A stretch of DNA of 64,000 bases from Christensenella minuta (GTDB taxonomy: Bacteria; Bacillota; Clostridia; Christensenellales; Christensenellaceae), in NCBI RefSeq assembly GCF_003628755.1, contig NZ_CP029256.1, positions 329,585 through 393,584 on the forward strand. Reading direction: 5' to 3'. Positions within the stretch are counted from its first letter, which is position 1; every line of letters begins with the position of its first letter. Under the pieces are notes generated by a model that was not told the DNA's origin, ran no database searches, and saw only the letters and a program-made list of their open reading frames with translations. The position numbers were made by a program, and so were the translations under genes. Of this stretch, positions 1 to 9,640 are shown piece by piece.

Positions 1-1458
1 CTGTTCCGCCATATTGACCGCTTTACCATGGAGGAATTTGACAAGGTGGGGACATCGTCCCTGACGACGCGTTCTACGAACGATATCCTGCAGGTACAGA
101 ATTTTACCATTATGCTGTTCCGGGTAATCATACTGGCGCCGATCATGTGCATTGGCGGCATTACGCTCGCCTTCCAGAAGAACGCGACGCTTGCGATGGT
201 GCTGGTCGTCTGTATGCCGGTTATCGTGGTATTCCTCGTGCTTGTGCTGCGCAGCGCGTTTCCGGTTTTCCGTTCGATGCAGGCGAAGCTCGACAAGGTG
301 AACCTGATTATACGCGAAAACATTACCGGGGTGCGCGTCGTGCGCGCGTTCACAGCTGAACAGCGGGAAGAGAAACGCTTTGAAGAGGCCAACGAGGATA
401 TGACGCGGACATCGACCAAATCGCAGGTGAAGGTGTCCACGCTGATGCCCCTTTTGATGCTGATTATCAATCTTGGTACGGTGGCGGTCGTTTGGTTCGG
501 CGGACAGCAGATTTCCCAGGGCGTGATCCAGGTGGGCGATATGATGGCGCTGATCCAGTATTTGATGCTGATTATGTATGCGCTGGTGATGATGTCGCTG
601 ATCTTTGCCCTGATGCCCCGCGCCAGCGTATGCGCGGAGCGCATTATGGAGGTGCTGGAAATTAAGCCTGCCATCAAGGATGCGGTGAATCCAAAAATCC
701 CGGAGAAAAAGACCGGAATTGTGGAATTCCGCGACGTGACGCTTGCCTATGGAAATTCGGATACGCCGGCGGTCTCAGGCATCAGCTTTACCGCGATGCC
801 CGGCCAGACCACCGCCATCATCGGGGCGACGGGCAGCGGGAAGTCGTCTGTGATCTGCATGATCCCGCGGCTGCGCGACCCTGTGCAAGGTACAGTTTTG
901 GTGGACGGCGTAGACGTGCGGGAATACGACCTTGACGCGCTGCGCAAGCGAATCGGTTATGTGCCGCAAAAGTCGAACCTGTTTGCGGGGACGATCCGCT
1001 CTAATATCGCTTTTTCCAACGAGGATATGAGCGACGGGCAGGTGGAGCGCGCCGCGCGGATCGCCCAGGCGGACGACTTTATTTCCAAAAAGGAACTGGG
1101 GTATGACGATCCCGTCGCAGAAGGGGGAACCAACGTATCCGGCGGCCAGCGCCAGCGCCTTGCAATCGCGCGCGCCATGGCGACGAACGCGAATATCTTC
1201 GTGTTTGACGACAGCTTTTCGGCGCTGGATTTCAAAACCGACGCAGCCGTACGGCGGGCGATCCGGGAAAGTACGCAGGATGCGACCGTCATTATCGTGG
1301 CCCAGCGGGTGGGTACGATCATGAATGCGGACAAAATACTGGTAATGGACCAGGGAAAAATAATCGGGGAAGGAACGCACGAAGAGCTGCTCCGAACTTG
1401 CGGCATCTATGAGCAGATCGCCAAAACACAGCTGGCTGGGGGAGGTGAGGAGGAATGA
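1..1458 (+). CDS. ABC exporter half-transporter, degenerate-site subunit (5' partial)
   Basis: The reading frame is open from base 1 through the first in-frame ATG at 28, so the gene starts outside the window. The visible part holds the C-terminal half of a type-I exporter membrane domain with several hydrophobic helices, followed by a nucleotide-binding domain. That domain has Walker A GATGSGKSS, signature VSGGQRQRLAIARA and a switch His replaced (IIVAQRVGTI instead of AHR). Walker B reads FVFDDSFSALD, with Asp where the catalytic Glu should be. This is the usual degenerate site of heterodimeric exporters such as TM287/288 or BmrCD. The stop overlaps the next gene by 4 bp (ATGA), so the two are made together and probably form one drug or lipid exporter. 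The substrate cannot be read from sequence. Confidence 0.93.
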   Translation: MFRHIDRFTMEEFDKVGTSSLTTRSTNDILQVQNFTIMLFRVIILAPIMCIGGITLAFQKNATLAMVLVVCMPVIVVFLVLVLRSAFPVFRSMQAKLDKVNLIIRENITGVRVVRAFTAEQREEKRFEEANEDMTRTSTKSQVKVSTLMPLLMLIINLGTVAVVWFGGQQISQGVIQVGDMMALIQYLMLIMYALVMMSLIFALMPRASVCAERIMEVLEIKPAIKDAVNPKIPEKKTGIVEFRDVTLAYGNSDTPAVSGISFTAMPGQTTAIIGATGSGKSSVICMIPRLRDPVQGTVLVDGVDVREYDLDALRKRIGYVPQKSNLFAGTIRSNIAFSNEDMSDGQVERAARIAQADDFISKKELGYDDPVAEGGTNVSGGQRQRLAIARAMATNANIFVFDDSFSALDFKTDAAVRRAIRESTQDATVIIVAQRVGTIMNADKILVMDQGKIIGEGTHEELLRTCGIYEQIAKTQLAGGGEEE

Positions 1459-3320
1459 GCAAGCAATCGCCGAAAAAGAATTCAACCGCAAAACGGCTGA
1501 TCGGCTATTTTAAGCCGTACAGGAAAAAAGTGGTCTTCCTTTTGATCTGCGCGATCGTGGGCGTTGTATTCCTGATCACCGGTCCGCGCGTCCTCGGGAC
1601 GGCAACGAACGTGATTACCATGCGCGCGCAGTATAACCAAACGGGCGTATTGAACCTCGACGTCAATAACCCCGAGCTGGCGGGTATCGGGGAAATCCGC
1701 GAGAATGTCGATGCGGAGGGAAACTACGCCGGACCTCCTCTTAAAGAGGGGGAGATGCCGGTGCTGAAGATGGTGCTGATGATCCTCGTCGCCATTTACG
1801 GGCTTTCCGCATTCTTTACATACCTGCAGCAGAAAACCACGGCGCAGGTCGCACAGCGGGCGATGTTTGACCTGCGGGAAAATGTGGACAAGAAGATACA
1901 AAAGCTTCCGCTGAATTATTACGATACGCACACGCACGGGGATGTGCTATCCCGCACGACGACGGATATCGAAACGATATCGACTTCGCTCCAGCAGATC
2001 ATGACGCAGCTTTTGACGGCGATTTTTACGATCATCGGCATCGTGGTCATGATGTTTACCCTAAACTGGCAGATGGCGCTGATCGCGCTCGTCGTGCTTC
2101 CGGTGGCGCTGTTCGTTTGCTCGCGTATCGCGAAGAAATCACAGGCGTTTTTCAAGGGCCAGCAGGAGGGCCTTGGGGCCGTCAACAGCTATGTGGAGGA
2201 GCACTACGCGGGACACGACGTATTGAAGCTGTATGGCGGGGAGGACCGCGCGGAACACGAATTCGATGAAATGAACGATACGCTCAACGAGGACGCGCGA
2301 CGCGCGCAGTTCGCGTCTTCCATCATGATGCCCGCCACCAACCTGGTGGGAAACCTGGGGTACGTGGGCATCTGTATCCTCGGCGGCCTCCTGACAGCGG
2401 GCGGCTCGCTTACCATCGGCGCGATCCAGGCGTTCCTGCAATATATGCAGCAGTTTACACAGCCCATTATCCAGACATCCAATATTGTCAACATGATGCA
2501 AAGCACCCTTGCCGCGGCCGACCGCGTGTTCGGGTTCCTGGATGAACCAGAAATACCGGAGGAGCGGGAGAACGCCGTTCATATTGAAAAAACAGAGGGG
2601 CATATTACCTTCGAGCATGTGAAATTCGGGTATTCGCCCGACCGCATTTTGATTACCGACATGAACGCGGAAATAAAGCACGGGCAAAAGGTAGGGATTT
2701 GCGGGCCGACCGGCGCCGGAAAAACGACGCTCATCAACCTGTTGATGCGTTTTTACGACCTCAATGGCGGGGCGATCAGGATCGACGGGACAGACACTAC
2801 TGACATGACGCGCCAAAATGTGCGCAGCCTGTTTGGGATGGTGCTGCAGGATACGTGGCTGTATTCGGCCAGCATTCGCGACAATATCCGTTACGGGCGG
2901 CCGGAAGCGACGGACGAAGAGGTGGAGGAGGCGTGCCGGATGGCAAACGCCGATTATTTCATCCGCACCCTGCCGGAAGGCTACGATACCGTGATTGACG
3001 AGAGCGCGGGGAATCTTTCCTCCGGGCAAAAGCAGCTGCTTACGATCGCGCGCGCGTTCTGCGCAAATCCGCAGATATTGATTCTGGACGAAGCGACAAG
3101 CTCCGTCGACACGCGTACGGAAAAGCTGATGACGGACGCGATGAAAAAGCTGACGGAGGGGCGGACCAATTTCCAAATCGCCCACAGGCTGTCCACCATC
3201 TTTGACGCGGACCTGATTCTTGTTTTGAAGGACGGCGACCTTGTGGAGCAGGGAACGCACGACGAGCTGATGAAGACGGGCGGCGTGTATGCCGCACTGT
3301 ACAACAGCCAGTTCTCGTAA
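1455..3320 (+). CDS. ABC exporter half-transporter, catalytic-site subunit
   Basis: 621 residues: a six-helix exporter membrane domain with a large insert after the first helix (about residues 45-95), then a nucleotide-binding domain. It has Walker A GPTGAGKTT, signature NLSSGQKQLLTIARA (LSSGQ for LSGGQ), Walker B ILILDEATSSVD with the catalytic Glu, and switch His in QIAHRLSTI. The partner encoded immediately upstream has the degenerate site, so this subunit supplies the hydrolysing Walker B of the heterodimer. Start ATG overlaps the upstream stop; GGAGGTGAGGAGGA precedes it. A strong terminator follows 15 bp after the stop. Family is an MdlB/EfrB-like multidrug exporter; substrate unknown. 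Confidence 0.95.
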   Translation: MSKQSPKKNSTAKRLIGYFKPYRKKVVFLLICAIVGVVFLITGPRVLGTATNVITMRAQYNQTGVLNLDVNNPELAGIGEIRENVDAEGNYAGPPLKEGEMPVLKMVLMILVAIYGLSAFFTYLQQKTTAQVAQRAMFDLRENVDKKIQKLPLNYYDTHTHGDVLSRTTTDIETISTSLQQIMTQLLTAIFTIIGIVVMMFTLNWQMALIALVVLPVALFVCSRIAKKSQAFFKGQQEGLGAVNSYVEEHYAGHDVLKLYGGEDRAEHEFDEMNDTLNEDARRAQFASSIMMPATNLVGNLGYVGICILGGLLTAGGSLTIGAIQAFLQYMQQFTQPIIQTSNIVNMMQSTLAAADRVFGFLDEPEIPEERENAVHIEKTEGHITFEHVKFGYSPDRILITDMNAEIKHGQKVGICGPTGAGKTTLINLLMRFYDLNGGAIRIDGTDTTDMTRQNVRSLFGMVLQDTWLYSASIRDNIRYGRPEATDEEVEEACRMANADYFIRTLPEGYDTVIDESAGNLSSGQKQLLTIARAFCANPQILILDEATSSVDTRTEKLMTDAMKKLTEGRTNFQIAHRLSTIFDADLILVLKDGDLVEQGTHDELMKTGGVYAALYNSQFS

Positions 3321-3335
3321 GCGCCCCAAAGGAAC

Positions 3336-3367
3336 AAAACCGGTATCCCGCAAGGGGTACCGGTTTT
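3336..3367 (+). terminator. Rho-independent terminator after the ABC exporter pair
   Basis: AAAACCGGTA and TACCGGTTTTT arms close a short GC-rich loop, ending in a T run. The A-rich left flank means it can also serve argG arriving from the other strand (argG stop at 3393). Confidence 0.85.
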
Positions 3368-3392
3368 TGCTATCGCAGAGAATGATAGGGGA

Positions 3393-4616
3393 TCAGATTT
3401 CTTTGTCTTTGAGCGCGAGGGCGCGCACCTTGAGCGGCAGGCCGAACAGGTTAATGAAGCCCTCCGCATCCTTGTGGTCGTATACCTCGTCCTCGCCGAA
3501 GGTGGCGAACTCTTCGCTGTACAGGGAGTAGGGGGACTTAAGGCCGACATGCGTGCAGTTGCCCTTATAGAGCTTCATACGCACCGTCCCGGTGACCGTT
3601 TTCTGCGTTTCGGCCAAGAATGCCGCCAGCGCTTCGCGCAGCGGGCAGAACCATTTGCCGTCATATACGAGCTCCGCGTATTTCGCGGCCACGCCTTCCT
3701 TGTAATGCATGGTATCTTTGTCGAGCGTCAGCATTTCGAGTCCCGCATGCGCCGTATAGAGGATGCGTCCACCGGGGTTTTCGTATACGCCGCGGCTTTT
3801 CATGCCCACGAGACGGTTTTCCACCAGGTCGTCGATGCCTACGCCGTTTTCCGCACCAAGCTCGTTCAGCTTGGCGACAAGCTCGACCGGGCCGTATTTT
3901 TGTCCGTCGATGGAAACGGGGATGCCCTGTTCAAATTCGATAGTGAAATAACATGGCTTATCCGGCGCTTCTTCCGGCGTTTTGCAGATCATATAGAGGT
4001 CGTCCTTGGGTTCGTTCCACGGGTCTTCGAGGTCGGAACCTTCGTGCGAAAGATGCCAGATGTTGGCATCCATGCTGTAATTGTGCTCCTTATCTACCGG
4101 GACGGGGATGTTGCGCGCCTGTGCGTATTCGATCTCTTCCTCGCGGGATTTGATATCCCAGATACGCCAGGGGGCGATGATATCGATTTCCGGGGCAAGC
4201 GCCTTTACGGTAAGCTCGAACCGCACCTGGTCGTTACCTTTGCCGGTCGCGCCGTGGCAGATAGCGTCCGCACCCACTTCTTTGGCAATCTCGACCAAAC
4301 GCTTTGCGATGACCGGACGTGCAAAAGAGGTGCCGAGCAGGTATTTTCCTTCGTATACCGCGCCCGCCTGCATTGTCGGGTAGACATAATCGGTGATAAA
4401 TTCTTCCGTGAGGTCTTCGATATATGCATCCGACGCGCCGGTATTGATGGCCTTTTCGTACAGACCGTCAAGCTCTTTGCCCTGCCCGACGTTGCCGCAT
4501 ACCGCGATTACGTCTTTTACGCCGTAGGTTTCCTTGAGCCACGGAATGATGATGGAGGTATCGAGACCACCGGAATACGCGAGAACTACCTTGTTATACT
4601 GTTTCTTTGCATTCAT
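3393..4616 (-). CDS. argG: Argininosuccinate synthase
   Basis: 407 residues from the ATG at 4616, the usual length for ArgG. It joins citrulline and aspartate with ATP to give argininosuccinate in cytosolic arginine synthesis. The N-terminal [11 protein letters not shown] is the N-type ATP pyrophosphatase P-loop; [13 protein letters not shown] and [13 protein letters not shown] are further family signatures. A longer frame begins 13 codons upstream, but AAAGGAG sits correctly for the 4616 ATG. No argH or other arginine gene is next to it. The promoter carries a double ARG box, so repression by ArgR/AhrC with arginine is expected. Confidence 0.97.
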   Translation of the reverse strand: MNAKKQYNKVVLAYSGGLDTSIIIPWLKETYGVKDVIAVCGNVGQGKELDGLYEKAINTGASDAYIEDLTEEFITDYVYPTMQAGAVYEGKYLLGTSFARPVIAKRLVEIAKEVGADAICHGATGKGNDQVRFELTVKALAPEIDIIAPWRIWDIKSREEEIEYAQARNIPVPVDKEHNYSMDANIWHLSHEGSDLEDPWNEPKDDLYMICKTPEEAPDKPCYFTIEFEQGIPVSIDGQKYGPVELVAKLNELGAENGVGIDDLVENRLVGMKSRGVYENPGGRILYTAHAGLEMLTLDKDTMHYKEGVAAKYAELVYDGKWFCPLREALAAFLAETQKTVTGTVRMKLYKGNCTHVGLKSPYSLYSEEFATFGEDEVYDHKDAEGFINLFGLPLKVRALALKDKEI

Positions 4617-4662
4617 GACAAAACTCCTTTTCCGCGCACCCAAGGTGCGTTGCATTCATTTG

Positions 4663-4701
4663 ATATTCATAATTATACATAAAAATGAATAATTATGCAA
4701 T
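4663..4701 (-). promoter_or_regulatory. argG promoter overlapped by tandem ARG boxes
   Basis: On the minus strand TTGCAT (4700-4695) and TATAAT (4677-4672) are 17 bp apart. Two 18-bp AT-rich dyads, ATATTCATAATTATACAT (4663-4680) and AATGAATAATTATGCAAT (4684-4701), are separated by 3 bp. That is the spacing known for paired ArgR operators. Each box covers one promoter hexamer, so bound arginine repressor would block RNA polymerase directly. Confidence 0.8.
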
Positions 4702-4746
4702 AGGGAATTTGTAAAAAATACAAACTTTTTTATTTCCAGCGCAAAA

Positions 4747-4775
4747 TTGCGAAAAAAGAAGTAATCATGTATACT
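4747..4775 (+). promoter_or_regulatory. Promoter of the ruvC operon
   Basis: TTGCGA, 17 bp, then TATACT. The predicted transcript begins near 4782, downstream of the first in-frame ATG at 4767. This rules out that ATG and supports the ruvC start at 4815. Confidence 0.7.
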
Positions 4776-4814
4776 GTATTTAACTCGGAATGTTCTGCAA
4801 AAGGAAAGGTGAAA

Positions 4815-5318
4815 ATGATTGTACTCGGTATTGACCCCGGCCTTGCAACAGTGGGCTATGGTGTGATAAGCTGTGACGAAAAGGTAAGGCTGAAATTGAT
4901 TGATTACGGCACGATCCTGACGGAGGCGGGCGAGCAGTTTCCGGTCCGCTTAAAGCAGATTAACCACGGGATCGCCCAGTTAATCGATATGTACCGGCCG
5001 GATTCGATTGCGTTTGAAGAATTGTTCTTCAACAAGAACGTGACGACGGCGATCAGCGTCGCGCAGGCGCGCGGGGCGGCGCTTGTGGCAGCGTCTGAAC
5101 GGACGGAGCAGCTTTACGAATATACGCCCTTGCAGATCAAGCAGGCGGTGGTGGGATATGGACGGGCGGATAAAAACCAGGTGCAGATGATGGTAAAGAC
5201 GATCCTGTCCCTAAAGGAAGCACCGAAGCCGGACGACGCGGCGGACGCGGTGGCGGTGGCGATTTGCCATGCGCACAGCGCACACACGGCAGGGATACTT
5301 AACACAAAGATCAAGTAA
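4815..5318 (+). CDS. ruvC: Holliday junction endonuclease RuvC
   Basis: 167 residues starting MIVLGIDPGLATVGYG, the conserved RuvC N-terminus with the first catalytic Asp in GIDPG. FEELFF carries the catalytic Glu, and the C-terminal DDAADAVAVAICH carries the last acidic residues. RuvC resolves Holliday junctions after RuvAB branch migration. The start was chosen at 4815 because AAGGAAAGGTG precedes it and the promoter lies over the upstream ATG. First gene of a ruvC-ruvA-(lipoprotein)-ruvB-queA string. Confidence 0.96.
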   Translation: MIVLGIDPGLATVGYGVISCDEKVRLKLIDYGTILTEAGEQFPVRLKQINHGIAQLIDMYRPDSIAFEELFFNKNVTTAISVAQARGAALVAASERTEQLYEYTPLQIKQAVVGYGRADKNQVQMMVKTILSLKEAPKPDDAADAVAVAICHAHSAHTAGILNTKIK

Positions 5319-5355
5319 GGCGCGCAGGCCTCTGGAATTGAAGGAGTAAACATCT

Positions 5356-5943
5356 ATGTATGCATATATAGCAGGGGAAGTCGTACAGAAGGCGGCGGCC
5401 TATGCGGTGATCGACGTGGGCGGCGTGGGCTACCAGATATTTACGGACACGTTTTCCCTGAACTCGATCAAAACGGGAGAGAAAGCAAAGCTGTATACCT
5501 ATCTTAAGGTAGCGGAGGACGATATGACCCTTTACGGGTTCCTGACGCAGGAGCAAAAAACGATGTTCGAGAAGCTGCTGTCGATCAGCGGGATCGGTCC
5601 GAAAGCGGCTGCGTCCGTGCTTTCGGTCATGCGGGTGAACGATATCGCCGCAGCTGTGATTTCAAACGACGATAAGGCGTTTACCAATGTGCCGGGGATT
5701 GGCAAGAAAACGGCACAGCGGCTTGTGCTGGAGCTGAAGGAAAAGGTGGACTTCGAGGATGCGGTGGGCGCCGGCGTGGACATGGCGGAATTTTCGCAGG
5801 ATGCGGCGGCGGAAGCGGCCGCGGCGCTTGCGGGGCTCGGATATAACCGGCAGGAGGCCGTTGCCGCGGTCGCTGCGGTGCGGGGCCTTGGAGATACGGC
5901 GGAGGAGCTTGTGGCCCTTGCGCTGAAGAGAATAGGAAAATAA
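5356..5943 (+). CDS. ruvA: Holliday junction branch migration subunit RuvA
   Basis: 195 residues, normal for RuvA. An N-terminal OB fold (MYAYIAGEVV...) is followed by two helix-hairpin-helix motifs (ISGIGPKAAASVLS and VPGIGKKTAQRLVLEL). A C-terminal three-helix domain (LAGLGYNRQEAVAAV) is the part that contacts RuvB. The protein binds the four-way junction as a tetramer and recruits the RuvB motor. It lies 37 bp after ruvC with its own AGGAG site. Confidence 0.97.
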   Translation: MYAYIAGEVVQKAAAYAVIDVGGVGYQIFTDTFSLNSIKTGEKAKLYTYLKVAEDDMTLYGFLTQEQKTMFEKLLSISGIGPKAAASVLSVMRVNDIAAAVISNDDKAFTNVPGIGKKTAQRLVLELKEKVDFEDAVGAGVDMAEFSQDAAAEAAAALAGLGYNRQEAVAAVAAVRGLGDTAEELVALALKRIGK

Positions 5944-5970
5944 CCCGAAAACAGAAAGGAACAGAAAACG

Positions 5971-6465
5971 ATGAAAAAGATACTGACCGTACTGATGGCG
6001 GCAATATTGGTTATGGCGCTCGCGGCCTGCGCCGCGCAGCCCGCGGCGGAAGAGCCCGCGCAGATCGCGAATCCGTGGAGTACGGTTGCGGACGCGGCGG
6101 AAGCGAAGGAAAAAACAGGCCTTACGATGAGCGCGCTGCCCGAAGGAGCGGCGGACGCCTCCTATTCCGTATTGGAAGAAGATAAAATTGCACAGGTGAT
6201 ATTCACATGGAACGGCGATGAATATACGTTCCGCATGGCACCCGGAACGCAGGAGAACCTTGCGGGAATGTATGTGGAATTTGATACCACGGAAGAAATG
6301 TCATGGGAAGATTATCCGTATACCATCAGCTATACTGAAGGCAAGGAAGGCATGAGCGAGTGGCACGATACGCTTGCGGACGCAACCTACACGGTGACAA
6401 TGTCCGGGGGGGCCACGAAGGAAAAGCTGGCGGAGGTGTCCGAAGCGCTGATCCCGGCGGGCTGA
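5971..6465 (+). CDS. Predicted lipoprotein of unknown function between ruvA and ruvB
   Basis: 164 residues. MKKILTVLMAAILVMALAAC is a lipoprotein signal with lipobox LAAC, so the mature protein should be anchored outside the membrane at that Cys. The remainder is acidic and soluble-looking (TFRMAPGTQENLAGMYVEF, WEDYPYTISYTEG), with no motif I can name. It begins 28 bp after ruvA with AGAAAGGAA as ribosome site, so it is probably co-transcribed with ruvCA. The role has no evident link to recombination; the position may be incidental. I do not recognise the family. Confidence 0.8.
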   Translation: MKKILTVLMAAILVMALAACAAQPAAEEPAQIANPWSTVADAAEAKEKTGLTMSALPEGAADASYSVLEEDKIAQVIFTWNGDEYTFRMAPGTQENLAGMYVEFDTTEEMSWEDYPYTISYTEGKEGMSEWHDTLADATYTVTMSGGATKEKLAEVSEALIPAG

Positions 6466-6737
6466 GTTTATCCCGAAAGGGCGGAGCAAAGGGAGCGTCC
6501 CGGAATGCGGCAGGCTTAGCGCTGTTGATTTCAAGGGGCCGTCAGAAACAAGCAGGGTTTCCGCGCGCCGGCATGCGCGGGGAATTAAGTTAGAGCGGGA
6601 AAAAACGGGAGACAAACCGTCGGGAAGGCCGAGCCGTGGGCGATGGCCCGGTTGTGGCGGTTCAGAGGTTCTTTTGTAAAGCAAACAGAACCCTGCGGTG
6701 TGTTTTCCCGAAGTGACCGAAGGGAGCGCCATAGGGT
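6466..6737. other. 272-bp intergenic stretch before ruvB, no gene recognised
   Basis: GC-rich sequence with small dyads (CGCGCGCCGGCATGCGCG near 6560) and two copies of AAGGGAGCG (6489 and 6719). No frame has a convincing start and no T run follows a stem, so it is not a clear terminator or promoter. It separates ruvA/lipoprotein from ruvB, which are usually adjacent. Confidence 0.5.
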
Positions 6738-7775
6738 ATGGAAGAAGAGTCCCGTATTGTTTCGGGAATGAAAATGAATGAAGACGTGACTGCGGATGTG
6801 ACGCTGCGTCCGCAGTCGCTCGGGGAGTATATCGGGCAGGATAAGGTCAAGGAAAAAATGGCGGTCTTTATCGAAGCTGCCAAAAAACGCGGGGAAGCGC
6901 TGGACCATGTGCTTTTATACGGCCCGCCCGGCCTTGGGAAAACGACGCTGGCACATATTATCGCACAGGAGCTGAACGTCAATATCCGCATAACATCCGG
7001 ACCGGCAATCGAGCGTCCGGGAGACCTCGCGGCGCTGCTGACGAACCTTTCCGATAAGGACGTGCTGTTTATTGACGAAATCCACCGCCTGAATTCCAGT
7101 GTGGAGGAGGTGCTTTATCCGGCGATGGAGGATTACGCGCTGGATATTATCCTCGGGAAAGGACCGTCCGCACGGTCGATGCGCATCGACCTGCCTCGTT
7201 TTACGCTGGTGGGGGCGACAACGCGCGCGGGGATGCTGACCTCGCCCCTGCGGGACAGGTTCGGGGTCATGGGCCGTTTGCAGATGTATGACACCGATCA
7301 GCTTAAAACGATCGTAAAGCGCTCCGCAAGGATATTGGAGATCGAGGTAGATGAAGAAGGCGCGGCGGAGATTGCGCGGCGTTCCCGCGGGACCCCGCGT
7401 ATCGCCAACCGGCTTTTGCGCCGCGTGCGCGATTTTGCGGATGTGAGGGCGGAAGGCATCATTACAAGGGATGCGGCGGATCAGGGGCTGAAGCTGCTGG
7501 AGGTCGATGAACTCGGGCTTGATAATTCCGACCGTTTGATCCTTGACGCGATCATTACAAAATTTGGCGGCGGGCCGGTGGGCCTCGACACGCTTGCGGC
7601 GACCACGGGTGAGGAATCGGGCACGATCGAGGATGTGATCGAACCTTTCCTTTTGCAGCTTGGTTTTATCCAGCGGACGCCGCGAGGACGCTGTGCGACG
7701 GAAAATGCATACCGGCATATGGGACTCCCGCTGCCGAAGAATATTGATAGCAAGGGGCAAACCCGGCTCTTTTAG
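6738..7775 (+). CDS. ruvB: Holliday junction branch migration motor RuvB
   Basis: 345 residues. The start [10 protein letters not shown] resembles known RuvB N-termini. Walker A is [10 protein letters not shown] (residues 61-70), Walker B is FIDEIHR, sensor 1 is [11 protein letters not shown] and the arginine finger region is PLRDRFG. The C-terminal winged helix ([11 protein letters not shown]) binds DNA. RuvB is the hexameric AAA+ motor that pumps DNA through the RuvA-bound junction. queA follows 14 bp downstream, a common order. Confidence 0.97.
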   Translation: MEEESRIVSGMKMNEDVTADVTLRPQSLGEYIGQDKVKEKMAVFIEAAKKRGEALDHVLLYGPPGLGKTTLAHIIAQELNVNIRITSGPAIERPGDLAALLTNLSDKDVLFIDEIHRLNSSVEEVLYPAMEDYALDIILGKGPSARSMRIDLPRFTLVGATTRAGMLTSPLRDRFGVMGRLQMYDTDQLKTIVKRSARILEIEVDEEGAAEIARRSRGTPRIANRLLRRVRDFADVRAEGIITRDAADQGLKLLEVDELGLDNSDRLILDAIITKFGGGPVGLDTLAATTGEESGTIEDVIEPFLLQLGFIQRTPRGRCATENAYRHMGLPLPKNIDSKGQTRLF

Positions 7776-7789
7776 CTGGAGCGGACACT

Positions 7790-8809
7790 ATGAAGACATC
7801 TGATTTCGATTACAATTTACCTGAAGAACTGATTGCACAGACTCCGATCGAGCCGCGAGACCATTCGCGGCTTCTTGTATACGACCGGGAAACGCAGGAG
7901 GTCAGCCACCGGCATTTTTACGATGTGACCGATTACCTGAAACAAGGGGACGTGCTCGTTTTAAATGAAACGAAGGTCCTTCCCGCCCGTTTGTACGGGA
8001 AAAAGAGGGGGACGGGAACGGATTTTGAATTTTTGCTGCTAAAGCGCCTCAAGCTTGACGTTTGGGAAGCGATCATGCGTCCGGGCAAAAAGCTGAAGCC
8101 GGGCGGATGGGTGGATTTTGGCGGCGATCTCTGTGCGGAGCTACTTTGCAAAAAGGAAGACGGCGTATGCGAGGTGCGCTTCCGGTATGACGGTGTGTTT
8201 GAAGAATTGCTCGACAAGTACGGCAACATGCCGCTTCCGCCATATATCACAAAGCGCCTCGAACGGAAGGAACGTTATCAGACAGTATACGCAAAAGAGG
8301 ACGGCAGCGCCGCCGCACCCACGGCGGGCCTGCATTTTACGCCGGAGTTGCTGGATAAAATTGAGGGAATGGGCGTTACGGTCGTGAAAATATTGCTGCA
8401 TGTGGGACTAGGTACGTTTCGTCCGATGAAGGAGGAAACGGTAGAGGAACACGTGATGCATTCAGAGTATTACAGCGTAAGCCCGCAGGCGGCGGAGACC
8501 ATTAATGCCGCCAAGCGGGAAGGAAGGCGTGTGATCGCCGTGGGGACAACCTCGGTTCGCACCCTTGAAAGCGCGGCAAGGAACCGTCTCGTGCAGGCGG
8601 GGAGCGCGGATACGGATATTTTTATTTATCCGGGTTATGAATACCAGATTGTGGATGCGCTGATTACCAATTTCCACCTTCCGAAGTCTACGCTGATTAT
8701 GCTCGTAAGCGCGCTTATGGGCAGGGAAGCGACACTTGACGTCTACCGGCAGGCCGTGGAAGAGCGTTACCGGTTTTTTAGTTTTGGCGACGCAATGATG
8801 ATCGTATGA
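7790..8809 (+). CDS. queA: S-adenosylmethionine:tRNA ribosyltransferase-isomerase
   Basis: 339 residues matching QueA throughout: [64 protein letters not shown] and [17 protein letters not shown]. It transfers the ribosyl part of S-adenosylmethionine to preQ1 in tRNA, giving epoxyqueuosine at position 34. Tgt, which installs preQ1, is encoded at 25477, apart from this gene. Co-oriented with ruvB and close enough for one transcript. Confidence 0.97.
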   Translation: MKTSDFDYNLPEELIAQTPIEPRDHSRLLVYDRETQEVSHRHFYDVTDYLKQGDVLVLNETKVLPARLYGKKRGTGTDFEFLLLKRLKLDVWEAIMRPGKKLKPGGWVDFGGDLCAELLCKKEDGVCEVRFRYDGVFEELLDKYGNMPLPPYITKRLERKERYQTVYAKEDGSAAAPTAGLHFTPELLDKIEGMGVTVVKILLHVGLGTFRPMKEETVEEHVMHSEYYSVSPQAAETINAAKREGRRVIAVGTTSVRTLESAARNRLVQAGSADTDIFIYPGYEYQIVDALITNFHLPKSTLIMLVSALMGREATLDVYRQAVEERYRFFSFGDAMMIV

Positions 8810-8818
8810 GGAAACGTT

Positions 8819-9625
8819 ATGAAGTTATGGGCCGTTTATTTCAGCGCGACGGGTACGACCAAAAAGATCGTCACCGCTGTTGCCCGGGTACTTGGCGAAC
8901 GCCTTGGGGCGGAAAAATATGAATTTGATTTCACGCTGCCTGCCGCGCGGCGCGGATGGCCGGAGTTTAAGCGGGAAGATATCGCCGTGTTTGGTATACC
9001 CGTCTATGCGGGCCGCGTACCAAACGTATTGCTGCGGTACTTGGATACGGTTGCCGGGAACGGCGCGCTTGCCGTACCCGTCGTTTTATACGGGAACCGT
9101 AATTTTGACGATGCGCTGGCGGAACTGCGGGACATTCTCGTAAAGGACGGATTCATGCCCGCCGCTGGTGCGGCGTTTATAGGTGAGCATGCGTTTTCCC
9201 GCAGGCTTGCAAAGGGACGGCCGGATGAAAAGGATATGGAACGCGCAAAGCGGTTTGCGGAGAAGATATTTACCAAACTGGAGATGGGAACCGTTTCCGG
9301 CCCGGAGATTCCGGGAATACCGTTCCCTTACCGGGGATATTATATGCCGCGCGACGGGGAAGGGAACCCTATTGATATCCGCAGGGTAAAACCACGGACT
9401 GCGGACTGCTGCGGCGGATGCGGAATCTGTGTGGATGTGTGTCCGATGGGCAGTATTTCCCGTGAAAATGTGCGGGAATGCGGCGGAATCTGCATCAAAT
9501 GCGGCGCGTGCGTGAAGGCATGCCCGAAGCACGCGAAATATTTTGACGACGAGGGCTATCTGTGTCATTTGCACCAGCTTGAGGAAGGACTTAAGGACCG
9601 GCGGGAACCGGAGCTATTTTTATAA
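8819..9625 (+). CDS. EFR1-type flavodoxin/ferredoxin fusion protein
   Basis: 268 residues. An N-terminal flavodoxin-like domain has the FMN phosphate loop YFSATGTTKKI (about 8-18) and GIPVYAGRVPN. The C-terminal part has two 4Fe-4S clusters, CGGCGICVDVCP and CIKCGACVKACP. This layout is the EFR1 family common in Clostridia, probably an electron carrier between flavin and iron-sulfur partners. It starts 9 bp after queA and may be the tail of that operon. Its redox partner is not evident. Confidence 0.9.
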   Translation: MKLWAVYFSATGTTKKIVTAVARVLGERLGAEKYEFDFTLPAARRGWPEFKREDIAVFGIPVYAGRVPNVLLRYLDTVAGNGALAVPVVLYGNRNFDDALAELRDILVKDGFMPAAGAAFIGEHAFSRRLAKGRPDEKDMERAKRFAEKIFTKLEMGTVSGPEIPGIPFPYRGYYMPRDGEGNPIDIRRVKPRTADCCGGCGICVDVCPMGSISRENVRECGGICIKCGACVKACPKHAKYFDDEGYLCHLHQLEEGLKDRREPELFL

Positions 9626-9640
9626 AACGGGGGAAGGATT

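Noticed and set aside
2139-3353. 404-codon minus-strand frame
   Set aside because: Antisense to the second ABC exporter gene with all its motifs; shadow of a high-GC coding region.
4783-4800. Possible LexA/DinR box upstream of ruvC (GGAATGTTC)
   Set aside because: Only one half-site GTTC is present; the GAAC half at the required four-base spacing is missing.
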